From Lachnobacterium bovis (GTDB taxonomy: Bacteria > Bacillota > Clostridia > Lachnospirales > Lachnospiraceae): a stretch of 64,000 nucleotides of DNA. Shown piece by piece: positions 1-8,586 of the stretch. The stretch is from the NCBI RefSeq assembly GCF_900111325.1, contig NZ_FOGW01000004.1, positions 136,108 to 200,107 of the forward strand, read 5' to 3'. Made by a program: the position numbers and the translations under genes. The notes beneath the pieces are model-generated. The model made no database searches. It saw nothing but the letters and a program-made list of their open reading frames with translations, and was not told the origin of the DNA. The stretch's first letter is position 1. Each line of letters starts with the position of its first letter.

Positions 1-3
1 TTA

Positions 4-1353
4 TTATTCTTCAGATGCGACTGTATATCTAATTACCACATCATTGTTTAGTAACTTTACATCCTTAACAGACATCTTATAAGCATCTTTTATTTTAGAA
101 ATCCCATCTCCATCAACTGGACTTTTAGCCTTTCCTCCAAAAATCTTAGGTGCAACAATACAAAAAACCTCATCTACAATATTGCTTTTTAAAGCATTCT
201 CATTTAGTGTTGCACCGCCTTCTAGTAAAATTCCATCAATTTTCATTTTTCCTAAAAATCTCATTAATTTTACTAAATCAACCCTTTTTTCATACTTTCT
301 TGTATCTTTCTCTTTTGTTTCATCATCTATCATTTCTACCTTGCTTTCTCTAGCGCATGCATTGATAATTACCACACTTTTTTTTTGCAATTGTTTTATT
401 TTATCTGCAATAATATCCGGTAAAACTTTATAAGAATCCACAATTTCACCGTCTGGTACTTCTGTAAATGCTGTAGCAATTATTGTTTGATACTTATTTG
501 CTGTTTTTACAATGTTTGAATCCATAGGAATTCTTAATTTAGAATCACAAATAATTCTAACAGGCTGTCTTACATCATATTTCTTAGGATTATTTACTTC
601 TTTTGCTTCTTCATCTTCATTTGTTTTTTCTGGTTCAAATTTTAACCTGCAATTCAACATTGGATTATCTAATAAAACGGTATTAATCCCAACCATTATT
701 CCCATGTATTTATTCCTTAAAAAATGCACAAACTCTATAGATTTTTCCCCAGAAATCCATTTTGACTCATTTGTCTTTGTTGCGATTTTTCCATCTGCTG
801 TCATAGCATATTTCATAACAACATAAGGAGTTTTATTTTGTATAAATTTAAAAAAGACCTCATTTAAGCTGTCGCACTCACTTTTTAAGCAATCCCTTTT
901 TACCTCAATGCCAGCGTTTTCTAAAATCTTTATACTTTTTTCACCCACAAGCGGATTAGGATCTCTTGAACCAATTACAACTCGTGCAATTTTATTTTCA
1001 ATAATCGCATCTGTACAAGGTGGCTGTTTACCAAAATGACAACAAGGCGTCAACGTAACATACAACGTTGCTCCTTTTAACTCATCTTTTAATTCTTGAC
1101 GCGATTTTTCTTTTAGTTTGCCCTCTGAATTTTTGTTTTTTTCTCCACTTTCCTCACATTTTGTATTAAAAAAATTTTGAAATGCATCTCTTTCAGCATG
1201 TAAATCACCATATTTCTTATGATATCCTTCTGCTAAAATTTGAGATTCTTTTACAATAACTGCGCCTACTAAGGGATTGGGATTAACTTTACCAATTCCT
1301 TTTTTAGCCAATTCAATAGCTTTGCGCATAAAAAAATCATCATTTTCATTCAT
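4..1353 (-). CDS. ribD: Bifunctional riboflavin biosynthesis deaminase/reductase RibD
   Basis: RibD deaminates diaminohydroxyphosphoribosylaminopyrimidine and then reduces the ribosyl group, two early steps from GTP to riboflavin in the cytoplasm. The N-terminal deaminase domain shows the zinc-site motif HAE (residues 52-54) and the paired-cysteine motif TPCCHFGKQPPC (about 102-113). The C-terminal reductase domain begins near residue 175 (KYAMTADGKIA). At 449 residues it is longer than the usual 360-370. The excess is three Lys/Glu-rich insertions at about 64-93, 239-260 and 336-357. An FMN riboswitch lies upstream on the same strand, which supports the assignment. No other rib gene is visible; the downstream side is at the window edge. 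Confidence 0.95.
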   Translation of the reverse strand: MNENDDFFMRKAIELAKKGIGKVNPNPLVGAVIVKESQILAEGYHKKYGDLHAERDAFQNFFNTKCEESGEKNKNSEGKLKEKSRQELKDELKGATLYVTLTPCCHFGKQPPCTDAIIENKIARVVIGSRDPNPLVGEKSIKILENAGIEVKRDCLKSECDSLNEVFFKFIQNKTPYVVMKYAMTADGKIATKTNESKWISGEKSIEFVHFLRNKYMGIMVGINTVLLDNPMLNCRLKFEPEKTNEDEEAKEVNNPKKYDVRQPVRIICDSKLRIPMDSNIVKTANKYQTIIATAFTEVPDGEIVDSYKVLPDIIADKIKQLQKKSVVIINACARESKVEMIDDETKEKDTRKYEKRVDLVKLMRFLGKMKIDGILLEGGATLNENALKSNIVDEVFCIVAPKIFGGKAKSPVDGDGISKIKDAYKMSVKDVKLLNNDVVIRYTVASEE

Positions 1354-1476
1354 ACAACTTCAAGCTCCTTTATTGGTATTTTATTGTTTAATTAATATTT
1401 ATTCTTGGGACTTTAGCAATTAGATTTATATCGCTACTAGAAATTTGAATTCGAAATTATTAATAACTGACTTTTT

Positions 1477-1536
1477 ATTATTTATCTAATCATTATTTAT
1501 CTAATTATTATTTATCTAATTATTATTTGTTTAATT
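1477..1536. repeat. 15-bp tandem repeat, four copies, in the ribD leader
   Basis: Four adjacent 15-bp units start at 1477, 1492, 1507 and 1522, with consensus attatttatctaatt. The first three are nearly identical and the fourth has two changes. The array lies in the transcribed leader between the FMN riboswitch and ribD, so copy-number change would alter leader length without touching the protein. Confidence 0.85.
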
Positions 1537-1594
1537 ATAATTACAATGATGTATCAATATTATTAAATAATAACTATCAGTTAAATACTATAAT

Positions 1595-1702
1595 TCTTCT
1601 CTCATCCAGACTTTAACTGTCGGTTATGGAATCACACCATATCAACCAAAATGGCTCGCGGACTTTACCGCCGGTAGGGAATTACACCCTGCCCCGAAGA
1701 AT
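1595..1702 (-). promoter_or_regulatory. FMN riboswitch (RFN element)
   Basis: On the minus strand this segment contains the conserved RFN blocks in order: cttcggggcagggtg, ttccctaccggcggta, a tccgcgagc block, and gtctggatgagagaag closing the outer stem. This is the standard FMN-binding aptamer that lowers expression of riboflavin genes when FMN is plentiful. A -10-like TATAAT lies just upstream on the minus strand (1708-1713). I could not identify a convincing terminator or anti-terminator in the roughly 240 nt between the aptamer and ribD, so the mode of control is not clear. Confidence 0.93.
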
Positions 1703-1854
1703 ATTTTATTATACATTTATTAATTATTAACAAAAGTCTTAATCTTTTATTAACTCAAATTATAAATCGCTAACTCGATAATTGCAACTATTTTTTATGA
1801 TTTTTGTGTATCTAATAAAATACAATCTAATTTTAATATTATTCATTGTGCATA

Positions 1855-1892
1855 TTGACTATTCACGGAATTTATTGTATATTTTTTAACAA
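1855..1892 (+). promoter_or_regulatory. Promoter of the hyd maturation operon with a Rex-like operator
   Basis: TTGACT (1855-1860), a 17-bp spacer and TATATT (1878-1883) form a good sigma-A promoter for the downstream regulator-hydG-hydF operon. An 18-bp sequence at 1875-1892 overlaps the -10. It matches the known Rex consensus TTGTTAA-N4-TTAACAA at 12 of 14 fixed positions. Rex is an NADH/NAD+-sensing repressor of fermentative genes in Firmicutes. The leader also holds a small inverted repeat (ACTACAA at 1946-1952, TTGTAGT at 1962-1968). Rex binding is inferred. Confidence 0.6.
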
Positions 1893-1995
1893 AGCTCCTT
1901 TTATTAAGAATATTCATTTTTTTCTGAAATAATAAGGTGTTTTTGACTACAATTTTACAATTTGTAGTACTAGGCTAACCTAAAGGAGAAACAAA

Positions 1996-2250
1996 ATGGA
2001 AACTAGAGTAGCATTATTAAGCATAATTGTGGAAGATTTAAGCTCTGTTAAGCCTCTCAACGACATACTTCATCTATATAGTGAATATATAATCGGTCGA
2101 ATGGGAATTCCTTACAAGAAGCGCGGAATCTGCATTATTAGCATCGCTTTAGACGCACCTCAAAATACCATTTCTACTTTGTCTGGTAAGATTGGCAAAC
2201 TAAAAGGAATTAGCGTTAAAACCGCTTTTTCAAAAATAAAATCTAACTAA
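1996..2250 (+). CDS. TM1266-like iron-only hydrogenase system regulator
   Basis: This 84-residue protein has the ACT-like/NikR-C-like form of the TM1266 family, small putative regulators encoded beside [FeFe]-hydrogenase maturation genes. Family-like features are the opening RVALLSIIVED, the central GRMGIPYKKRGICIISIALDAP and the closing GKIGKLKGISVKTAFSK. The start is set by AAAGGAG just upstream of ATG 1996. It is first in an operon with hydG (31-bp gap) and hydF. The family has no firmly established ligand or target that I can state, so its regulatory role is inferred from context. Confidence 0.85.
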   Translation: METRVALLSIIVEDLSSVKPLNDILHLYSEYIIGRMGIPYKKRGICIISIALDAPQNTISTLSGKIGKLKGISVKTAFSKIKSN

Positions 2251-2281
2251 ATTTTTCAAATGAAGAAAGAGAGAAACACAA

Positions 2282-3730
2282 ATGGCAATTTACAATCCAA
2301 AATCATTAAAAGCAGAGGAGTTTATTAATCATGAAGAAATTCTTGAAACTCTTTCTTATGCTGACGAAAACAAAGATAATTACAAATTAATCGACGAAAT
2401 TCTTGAGAAAGCTCGTCCACAAAAAACCAAAACAGGCTATGTTTGTTCAGGTTTATCTCACAAAGAAGCATCTGTACTTCTTGCATGTGAAAATCCAGAA
2501 AAAATTCAAAAAATGTTTGAAATTGCAGAAGAAATTAAACAAGCTTTTTACGGTAACCGTATAGTTATGTTTGCACCTTTATACCTTTCAAATTATTGTG
2601 TAAATGGTTGTCTATACTGTCCTTATCATGCAAAAAACAAACATATTGGACGTAAAAAATTAACTCAAGAAGAAGTAAAGGCAGAAGTTATTGCACTTCA
2701 AGATATGGGACATAAACGTCTAGCAATTGAGGCTGGAGAGGATCCCGTAAATAACCCAATTGAATATATTCTTGAATGTATTAAAACTATTTACGGTGTA
2801 CATCACAAAAATGGTGATATTCGTCGAGTTAATGTTAATATTGCAGCTACAACTGTTGAAAACTATAAAAAATTAAAAGAAGCTGGAATCGGTACATATA
2901 TACTTTTCCAGGAAACATATCATAAACAAAGTTACGAAACATTACACCCAACTGGTCCAAAACATGATTACGCTTACCATACAGAAGCTATGGATAGAGC
3001 TATGGAAGGTGGTATTGATGACGTTGGCCTTGGTGTATTATTCGGTTTAGATAAATATAGATATGAATTTGCCGGTTTATTAATGCATGCAGAGCACTTA
3101 GAAGCAGTACACGGAGTTGGTCCACATACTATTTCTGTACCAAGAGTTAAACATGCTGACGATATTGATCCAGATGTATTTGATAACTCAATTTCTGATG
3201 AAATATTCACAAAAATCGCAGCATGTATCAGACTTGCAGTACCTTACACAGGTATGATTATTTCAACTCGTGAAACAGAAGAAGTTCGTGCTAAAATGCT
3301 TCAAGTCGGTATTTCTCAAGTCAGTGGTGCATCACGTACATCAGTCGGTGGATATACTCAAGAAGAACGTCCACATGACACAGAACAATTTGATGTTTCT
3401 GACCAACGTACCCTTGATGAAGTTGTTCATTGGTTAATGGATACTGGACATATTCCATCATTTTGTACAGCATGTTATCGTGAAGGTAGAACGGGCGATA
3501 GATTTATGAGTTTATGTAAGAGCGGACAAATTCAAAACTGTTGTACTCCAAATGCTCTTATGACACTTACTGAGTACTTAGTTGATTATGCATCTGAAGA
3601 AACCAAAGAAGTTGGGTTTAAATTAATTGATGAAGAATTAAAGAAAATTCCAAAAGAAAATGTAAGAAAAATTGCGGCTGAACACATTGAAGCTATTAAA
3701 AATTCTAACCAACGTGACTTTAGATTCTAA
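2282..3730 (+). CDS. hydG: [FeFe]-hydrogenase maturase HydG, radical SAM tyrosine lyase
   Basis: HydG cleaves tyrosine to p-cresol, CO and cyanide and builds the Fe(CO)2(CN) synthon for the hydrogenase H-cluster. The radical-SAM CX3CX2C motif is visible as CVNGCLYC near residue 105, and the C-terminal CX2CX22C motif that binds the second iron-sulfur cluster starts at CTACYREGRTGDR (about residue 395). The 482-residue length is normal for the family. It lies between the TM1266-like regulator and hydF. HydE and the hydrogenase itself are not in the window. Confidence 0.97.
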   Translation: MAIYNPKSLKAEEFINHEEILETLSYADENKDNYKLIDEILEKARPQKTKTGYVCSGLSHKEASVLLACENPEKIQKMFEIAEEIKQAFYGNRIVMFAPLYLSNYCVNGCLYCPYHAKNKHIGRKKLTQEEVKAEVIALQDMGHKRLAIEAGEDPVNNPIEYILECIKTIYGVHHKNGDIRRVNVNIAATTVENYKKLKEAGIGTYILFQETYHKQSYETLHPTGPKHDYAYHTEAMDRAMEGGIDDVGLGVLFGLDKYRYEFAGLLMHAEHLEAVHGVGPHTISVPRVKHADDIDPDVFDNSISDEIFTKIAACIRLAVPYTGMIISTRETEEVRAKMLQVGISQVSGASRTSVGGYTQEERPHDTEQFDVSDQRTLDEVVHWLMDTGHIPSFCTACYREGRTGDRFMSLCKSGQIQNCCTPNALMTLTEYLVDYASEETKEVGFKLIDEELKKIPKENVRKIAAEHIEAIKNSNQRDFRF

Positions 3731-3742
3731 GAGGTGATAATT

Positions 3743-4954
3743 ATGGATTTAAATTCAACTCCAAGTGCCCTTAGAACTCATATTAGTTTTTTCGGTGTAA
3801 GAAACGCAGGTAAATCAAGTCTTGTAAATGCAATTACAGGCCAAAATTTATCTATTGTATCCGACATTAAAGGTACAACAACTGATCCCGTACGTAAATC
3901 AATGGAAATACTTCCCTTAGGACCAGTCGTAATAATAGATACTCCTGGAATTGATGATACAGGTCATCTTGGAACACTACGTGTTGAAAAAACTAAGACT
4001 ATTTTAAAAGAAACAGATATTGCAATATTAGTAGTTGATGTAACAAAAGGCATTACTAATGTTGAAAAAGAAATGATAGATTTATTTATTGCAAAAAAAA
4101 TTCCATACATAATTGCATATAATAAATCTGATTTAAAAAGCTCTTGCGAAACTACAAGTAATGGCGATAATAAAATCAATGTTAGTACCATAAATAATCA
4201 TAATATTTATGAACTTAAGGAAATGATTGGACACCTTATAAAAAATAATTCATCTAGCGAAAAAACATTAATTGGTGATTTAATTAATGAAAATGATTTA
4301 GTTGTACTCGTCATTCCAATTGATAGTTCTGCCCCAAAAGGTAGACTTATATTACCACAACAACAAGTACTTCGTGATGCACTTGATCATCATGCTATTC
4401 CACTATGTTGTCAAGTAAGTGAACTTTCTCATTTGCTACAATCATTAAATAAGACACCAAAACTTGTTATCACTGATTCGCAAGCTTTTAAAGAAGTTGC
4501 AAAAATAACGCCTAGTGACATACCTTTAACTTCATTTTCTATTTTAATGGCACGATTTAAAGGTAATTTAAAAGAATTAATTCTTGGCGCTAAAGCATTA
4601 CATGAACTTAAAGATAATGACACTGTTTTGATTTCTGAAGGCTGCACTCACCATCGACAATGTAATGACATTGGTACAGTTAAAATGCCAAATTGGATAA
4701 AAAATTATACTCAAAAAAATATTCAATTTGAATTTACATCTGGAAATGATTTTCCAAATGACTTATCAAAATATAATCTAGTTGTTCATTGTGGTGGTTG
4801 TATGCTTAATGCAAAAGAAATGCTTTCACGAATTGAGATAGCTAAATGTCAAAACGTTCCAATTGTAAATTATGGAATTGCTATAGCTCATATGCATGAT
4901 ATACTTGCAAGAAGTATTGATATTTTTCCAGATTATAAAAATCTATTAGATTAA
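3743..4954 (+). CDS. hydF: [FeFe]-hydrogenase maturation GTPase HydF
   Basis: HydF is the GTPase scaffold on which the diiron subcluster is assembled before transfer to the hydrogenase. The GTPase motifs are visible: P-loop GVRNAGKSS near residue 20, switch DTPG near 68 and NKSD near 120. The C-terminal cluster-binding residues are present as GCTHH and, about 45 residues later, HCGGC. I chose ATG 3743 because GAGGTG (3731-3736) then serves as the ribosome binding site; the GTG inside that sequence would only add three residues. The gene begins 12 nt after the hydG stop and is the last gene of the operon. Confidence 0.97.
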   Translation: MDLNSTPSALRTHISFFGVRNAGKSSLVNAITGQNLSIVSDIKGTTTDPVRKSMEILPLGPVVIIDTPGIDDTGHLGTLRVEKTKTILKETDIAILVVDVTKGITNVEKEMIDLFIAKKIPYIIAYNKSDLKSSCETTSNGDNKINVSTINNHNIYELKEMIGHLIKNNSSSEKTLIGDLINENDLVVLVIPIDSSAPKGRLILPQQQVLRDALDHHAIPLCCQVSELSHLLQSLNKTPKLVITDSQAFKEVAKITPSDIPLTSFSILMARFKGNLKELILGAKALHELKDNDTVLISEGCTHHRQCNDIGTVKMPNWIKNYTQKNIQFEFTSGNDFPNDLSKYNLVVHCGGCMLNAKEMLSRIEIAKCQNVPIVNYGIAIAHMHDILARSIDIFPDYKNLLD

Positions 4955-4958
4955 AAAT

Positions 4959-5016
4959 AATACCGTTTCTGAATTGTTAGATTACAAATATAACAATTCG
5001 AGAACGGTATTTTTAT
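4959..5016. terminator. Bidirectional rho-independent terminator
   Basis: A long inverted repeat (AATACCGTTTCTGAATTGTTA paired with the matching arm at 4991-5011, one or two mismatches) has T-rich tails on both strands. It lies between convergent hydF and the GGDEF gene and probably ends both transcripts. Confidence 0.9.
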
Positions 5017-5035
5017 TTACCTTCTCACTCTTTTA

Positions 5036-6253
5036 TTAATTAACAACTCTTTTTATTTGCTCTTTACTAATTCTATCCTTATACATTTTTCCTTCTGCTT
5101 CAAGAAATGCGTTATTCACACCATTTTTTTCTATTTTATACCTCGCAAAACCTATATTTACATCTAAATTATAATCAACTTCTTCCTTCGCATTATACCT
5201 TGCTATAGCATTGTTTAAATCAATCTTTAACTCTCTAATAATAGTTCTTTCCTCATTTTTTTGCTTTTCTTTTTCGCTTTCCTTATGATAAATTTTCATA
5301 AATAATGCAAATTCATTTCCCTTAATTCTTCCTACTATAGCTTTTCTATTAGCATCCACTGATACATCTTCTAATATTTTAGCAAATGCTTTCAATTTTT
5401 TTCCAGTTTCACGACTTCTTTGTTCTCTATCTCTTAAATCTAATTTATTAATTTCAAACACCAACAAATAAATAACCACAAAATTATCATCCTTTAACTT
5501 TTCTACTTCAGCATACATCCTTCTTAAAAACTCTCGATTATTATTCAATGATGTAACTGCATCCTTTGAAATCAAATCTTCTTGTGTCGCAAAAAAAATC
5601 AACAGACTCGTTACTGTAACAGATACAGATATCAACGGCATCCAGTTAAATCTCATTTGTATTATGCTAAATATAATAGGAATATATGGAAAAAGCGCAA
5701 GCGTTCCATATTTTGTCCTTTCAATATTTTTTTCCGTAAAAATAAGCATACAAAACGCTTGAAAACTACCTGTTATTAAATAAAGATATGCAAAAACAAT
5801 CTGCAACACATAACAATTTCCAATATGATATTCCATATTTTTATCATAATAATATATAAATCCTGTTTGCGAATTTATTACACATATGAAAAAATTCACA
5901 AAAATAAAAAATAAAGCTACTGCATCCATCATTTCCTTATTTTTCGTATATTCTTCACCTTTATCTAATACAAACTCAAAATATACAAACCACAAATAGC
6001 CCATAACCGTTTCTGATATAAAATACATTGATTTAAAAACATACAATAAATCCATATTTAATTGTCCATTACCATAATGAATAATTCTACTAACACAATC
6101 AACGCTAACATATGACATCGTACAAACAACTGCATTGATATATGAACGTTTATATCCTGAATCATTCAATCTTACACTACTTTGTAATGCAACAATAATT
6201 AGTAATACTATACACAATACACTAATTTCTATATATAACGCTAAATACATCAT
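5036..6253 (-). CDS. Membrane protein with a degenerate GGDEF domain
   Basis: The first 230 or so residues hold seven or so hydrophobic segments, followed by a GGDEF-type domain from about residue 235 (DAVTSLNNNREFLRRM). The signature site reads RIKGNEFALF rather than RxGGDEF: the first Gly of the motif is a Lys and Asp is Asn, and the substrate-binding region is also poorly conserved. Diguanylate cyclase activity is therefore doubtful; a receptor or scaffold role is possible. The architecture and length (405 residues) match the intact GGDEF protein at 43861-45078, so the two may be distant paralogues. Confidence 0.75.
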   Translation of the reverse strand: MMYLALYIEISVLCIVLLIIVALQSSVRLNDSGYKRSYINAVVCTMSYVSVDCVSRIIHYGNGQLNMDLLYVFKSMYFISETVMGYLWFVYFEFVLDKGEEYTKNKEMMDAVALFFIFVNFFICVINSQTGFIYYYDKNMEYHIGNCYVLQIVFAYLYLITGSFQAFCMLIFTEKNIERTKYGTLALFPYIPIIFSIIQMRFNWMPLISVSVTVTSLLIFFATQEDLISKDAVTSLNNNREFLRRMYAEVEKLKDDNFVVIYLLVFEINKLDLRDREQRSRETGKKLKAFAKILEDVSVDANRKAIVGRIKGNEFALFMKIYHKESEKEKQKNEERTIIRELKIDLNNAIARYNAKEEVDYNLDVNIGFARYKIEKNGVNNAFLEAEGKMYKDRISKEQIKRVVN

Positions 6254-6410
6254 AATTCCACCTCATATTTTTCCCGATGCACAAAAAAGTACACTACCCT
6301 ATTCTTTATATCGAATCAGTAAAAAAAATACTTATTGAAATTTAAAGTAAATGAAATAAATTAAAAGAACTATATCTCTTTAGATATGAAATAATGAATA
6401 CTGAAAAATG

Positions 6411-6451
6411 CAAAAAAAAAATCCCGAAACCATTGTCCACAACAGTTCCGG
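6411..6451 (-). terminator. Terminator of the tRNA-Gly cluster
   Basis: On the minus strand a 12-bp stem with some GU pairs (CCGGAACTGTTG with CAATGGTTTCGG, loop TGGA) is followed directly by a run of T. It sits just downstream of the last tRNA. Confidence 0.9.
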
Positions 6452-6462
6452 AACCTCTTAAG

Positions 6463-6535
6463 AGCGACAGACGGGGCTCGAACCCGCGGTCTCGACCTTG
6501 GCAAGGTCGCGCGTTACCAACTACGCCACTGTCGC
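6463..6535 (-). tRNA. tRNA-Gly (anticodon GCC), copy 3 of the cluster
   Basis: The 73-nt gene folds as a full cloverleaf on the minus strand. Acceptor arms are GCGACAG/CTGTCGC with U at position 73, the anticodon stem is CGACC/GGTCG with loop TTGCCAA (anticodon GCC), and the T-loop is TTCGAGC. CCA is not encoded. Confidence 0.97.
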
Positions 6536-6633
6536 ATATTATTTCCGACTTTTGCCAGAAATAATACAACATAGAAATAAAAACTATAAACACAAATAAA
6601 ACTAACAACTTTTTAGTCAATTTCTCGACTAAG

Positions 6634-6706
6634 AGCGATAGACGGGGCTCGAACCCGCGGTCTCGACCTTGGCAAGGTCGCGCGTTACCAACTACGCCAC
6701 TATCGC
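6634..6706 (-). tRNA. tRNA-Gly (anticodon GCC), copy 2, variant acceptor stem
   Basis: This copy is identical to its neighbours except that the acceptor arms are GCGATAG/CTATCGC. A G-C pair has become A-U on both sides, so the stem is preserved. Anticodon GCC. Confidence 0.97.
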
Positions 6707-6774
6707 ATATTAAATTGCGTGGTATCAAATGATACCCATTTAATCAAAAAAATATTCAACCTTTTTTGATTGAG

Positions 6775-6847
6775 AGCGACAGACGGGGCTCGAACCCGCG
6801 GTCTCGACCTTGGCAAGGTCGCGCGTTACCAACTACGCCACTGTCGC
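6775..6847 (-). tRNA. tRNA-Gly (anticodon GCC), copy 1 (promoter-proximal)
   Basis: Same 73-nt cloverleaf and sequence as copy 3, with acceptor arms GCGACAG/CTGTCGC and anticodon loop TTGCCAA. It is the first gene after the promoter at 6891-6919. Confidence 0.97.
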
Positions 6848-6890
6848 ATTTCTTTTTTATTTTGTTGCCCTCATCCGTGGCACATGTAAT

Positions 6891-6919
6891 ATATTACATT
6901 TTTTCTATTCATTTGTCAA
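6891..6919 (-). promoter_or_regulatory. Strong sigma-A promoter of the tRNA-Gly cluster
   Basis: Minus-strand TTGACA (6914-6919), a 17-bp spacer and TAATAT (6891-6896) make a near-consensus promoter about 45 nt upstream of the first tRNA. The -10 lies inside a perfect 16-bp palindrome, ATGTAATATATTACAT (6884-6899). Confidence 0.88.
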
Positions 6920-7044
6920 CACTTTTTTTTGAAAAAATTTTATTTTTTTTTAATAAACTTATTTTTCCTTATACACCATGCACTTTTTCTTGCTTTTTTT
7001 ATATAAATATGTAAAAATATTAAATGAAAAATATGGAGGACATT

Positions 7045-7539
7045 ATGATAATTGTTTCTTGTATTACAAATAATTATGGGTTACTTTTTAATAATAGAAG
7101 AATTGCTCAAGATCGTACTATTTTAGAATTGGTCTATAAACAATTTATCCATTTTAAAAAATTACATCCTGACATACAATTTTTTATGAATAAATATTCT
7201 TATAAACTTTTTTTGACTTATCTTAATAACTTAAATCCAATTTTATCCAAAAAAGAATATCTTAATTTCATAAAATCAATAATTGTATCTGATTCTTTTT
7301 TAGATGAAGCAGGTCAATATGATATTTGTTTTGTCGAATGCAATGATACTTTGCCATACTTTAAATCTAATAAAGTTATTGGTATTATTTTTTATAAATG
7401 GAATAATGCTTATCCTTGTGATTATTTTTTTGCATTACCTTCTGATTTTACCCAACATTTTATTTTACAAAAAGAGACTAAACATATTGGTCATTCCCAC
7501 TCAACTATATTGGAGGAAGTATTAAGACATGAACAATGA
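7045..7539 (+). CDS. Conserved protein of unknown function
   Basis: A 164-residue cytoplasmic protein starting MIIVSCITNNYGLLFNNRRIAQDR. The ATG at 7045 is preferred over 7024 because GGAGGA ends a few bases before it and the family-like VSCI opening then lies at the N-terminus. The pattern (LLFNNRR, FMNKYS, FVECND, IGIIFYKWNNAYPCD) resembles a clostridial family sometimes labelled ribonuclease Z in databases, but I see no metallo-beta-lactamase HxHxDH motif, so that name is not supported. It overlaps the start of the nuclease pseudogene by 11 bp and is probably co-transcribed with it. Confidence 0.7.
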   Translation: MIIVSCITNNYGLLFNNRRIAQDRTILELVYKQFIHFKKLHPDIQFFMNKYSYKLFLTYLNNLNPILSKKEYLNFIKSIIVSDSFLDEAGQYDICFVECNDTLPYFKSNKVIGIIFYKWNNAYPCDYFFALPSDFTQHFILQKETKHIGHSHSTILEEVLRHEQ

Positions 7540-8545
7540 CGCTCGTAAACTTTTAAAAATTATTATTACTTTTTTTGTTGTGGCTATATTAGGTTCTGTT
7601 ATTTTTCTAGCAGCTACTAAACCATCACATAGAACTTCACATAGAAGATATTCTAACAGTTCAATATATAATAATAACCACTATAAATATAAAACTTATA
7701 GCAAAAATAGAAATAATTCTAGTAGCTATTCTTCAAGTAATGATAGCTATACTAAACCCAAAAAGAAAACTTCTATTTTTAGTGGTTTTAGATCTTCTAC
7801 AAAAAGTAACAGACATAGTTATAGCACTCATTCATCTAGACACAGTTTTCATAGTCATCATTTTAGACATCATTGAAGAGCACAAGGTGAATCTGATGGT
7901 AACTCAAAGCTAACAAAACAACAACAAGCCCAGATTTCAAAGGATTATAATGTTGATTTTAGTTCTTCTGATATACCAACTGAATCAGGTTCTCCTTACG
8001 TTGTAATAAACGATAATAAACCATTTTTTGATGATAAACTTCTCACCAAAAAATCTTTCGAATATTACAGTGATTTGGATTCTCTAGGACGTTGTGGCTT
8101 TGCCGTTGCTTCTATTGGACAAGATTTAATGCCAACACAAAAACGTGGTGCTATTGGCATGGTCAAGCCTACTGGGTGGCATACTATTAAATATGACCAT
8201 GTTGACGGCAAATATCTATACAATAGATGTCATTTAATTGGATATCAGTTAACTGCTGAAAATGCTAATAAACAAAATTTAATTACCGGCACACGATATC
8301 TAAATGTTGAAGGTATGCTACCTTTTGAAAACTTAGTAGCAGATTATGTTAAAGAAACAAATAATCACGTTTTATACCGTGTAACACCTATTTTCAAGGG
8401 TAATGACCTTGTTGCAAAGGGTGTTCTAATTGAAGGGAAATCTGTCGAAGACAAAGGCGAGGGTGTAACATTTAATGTTTTTTGTTACAATACTCAACCT
8501 AAAGTTTCTATAGATTATAAAACTGGTTATTCACACCTTAAATAA
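7529..8545 (+). pseudogene. DNA/RNA non-specific endonuclease (EndA-like), interrupted by an in-frame TGA
   Basis: The reading frame opens at ATG 7529 behind GGAGGAAG. It encodes a membrane anchor (about residues 9-31), a Ser/His/Arg-rich linker and, after one TGA at 7874-7876, a complete nuclease domain in the same frame up to 8545. The domain shows the family core NRCHLIGYQLTAENAN with the catalytic His and NLITGTRYLNVEGMLPFE. No frameshift is needed; one base change (for example CGA to TGA) explains the break. Tryptophan in this gene uses TGG, so TGA is not recoded as Trp. After the stop the frame has no plausible start with a ribosome binding site before the domain (only TTG 8075, inside the conserved region). 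The intact protein would have been 338 residues and surface-anchored. Confidence 0.85.
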
Positions 8546-8586
8546 AATACCGGATTTAACATTGGATAAAAATAATGATTTAACAT

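Noticed and set aside
6342..6728. A 128-residue minus-strand reading frame with an internal repeat.
   Set aside because: It runs across two tRNA-Gly genes and their terminator; the repeat is tRNA sequence.
6766..7014. An 82-residue plus-strand frame.
   Set aside because: Its first third is the antisense of a tRNA and the remainder is low-complexity AT-rich sequence without a ribosome binding site.
7874..7876. Selenocysteine or tryptophan recoding of the TGA in the nuclease gene.
   Set aside because: No selenocysteine insertion hairpin is apparent just after the codon, no Cys is expected there, and Trp uses TGG in the same gene.
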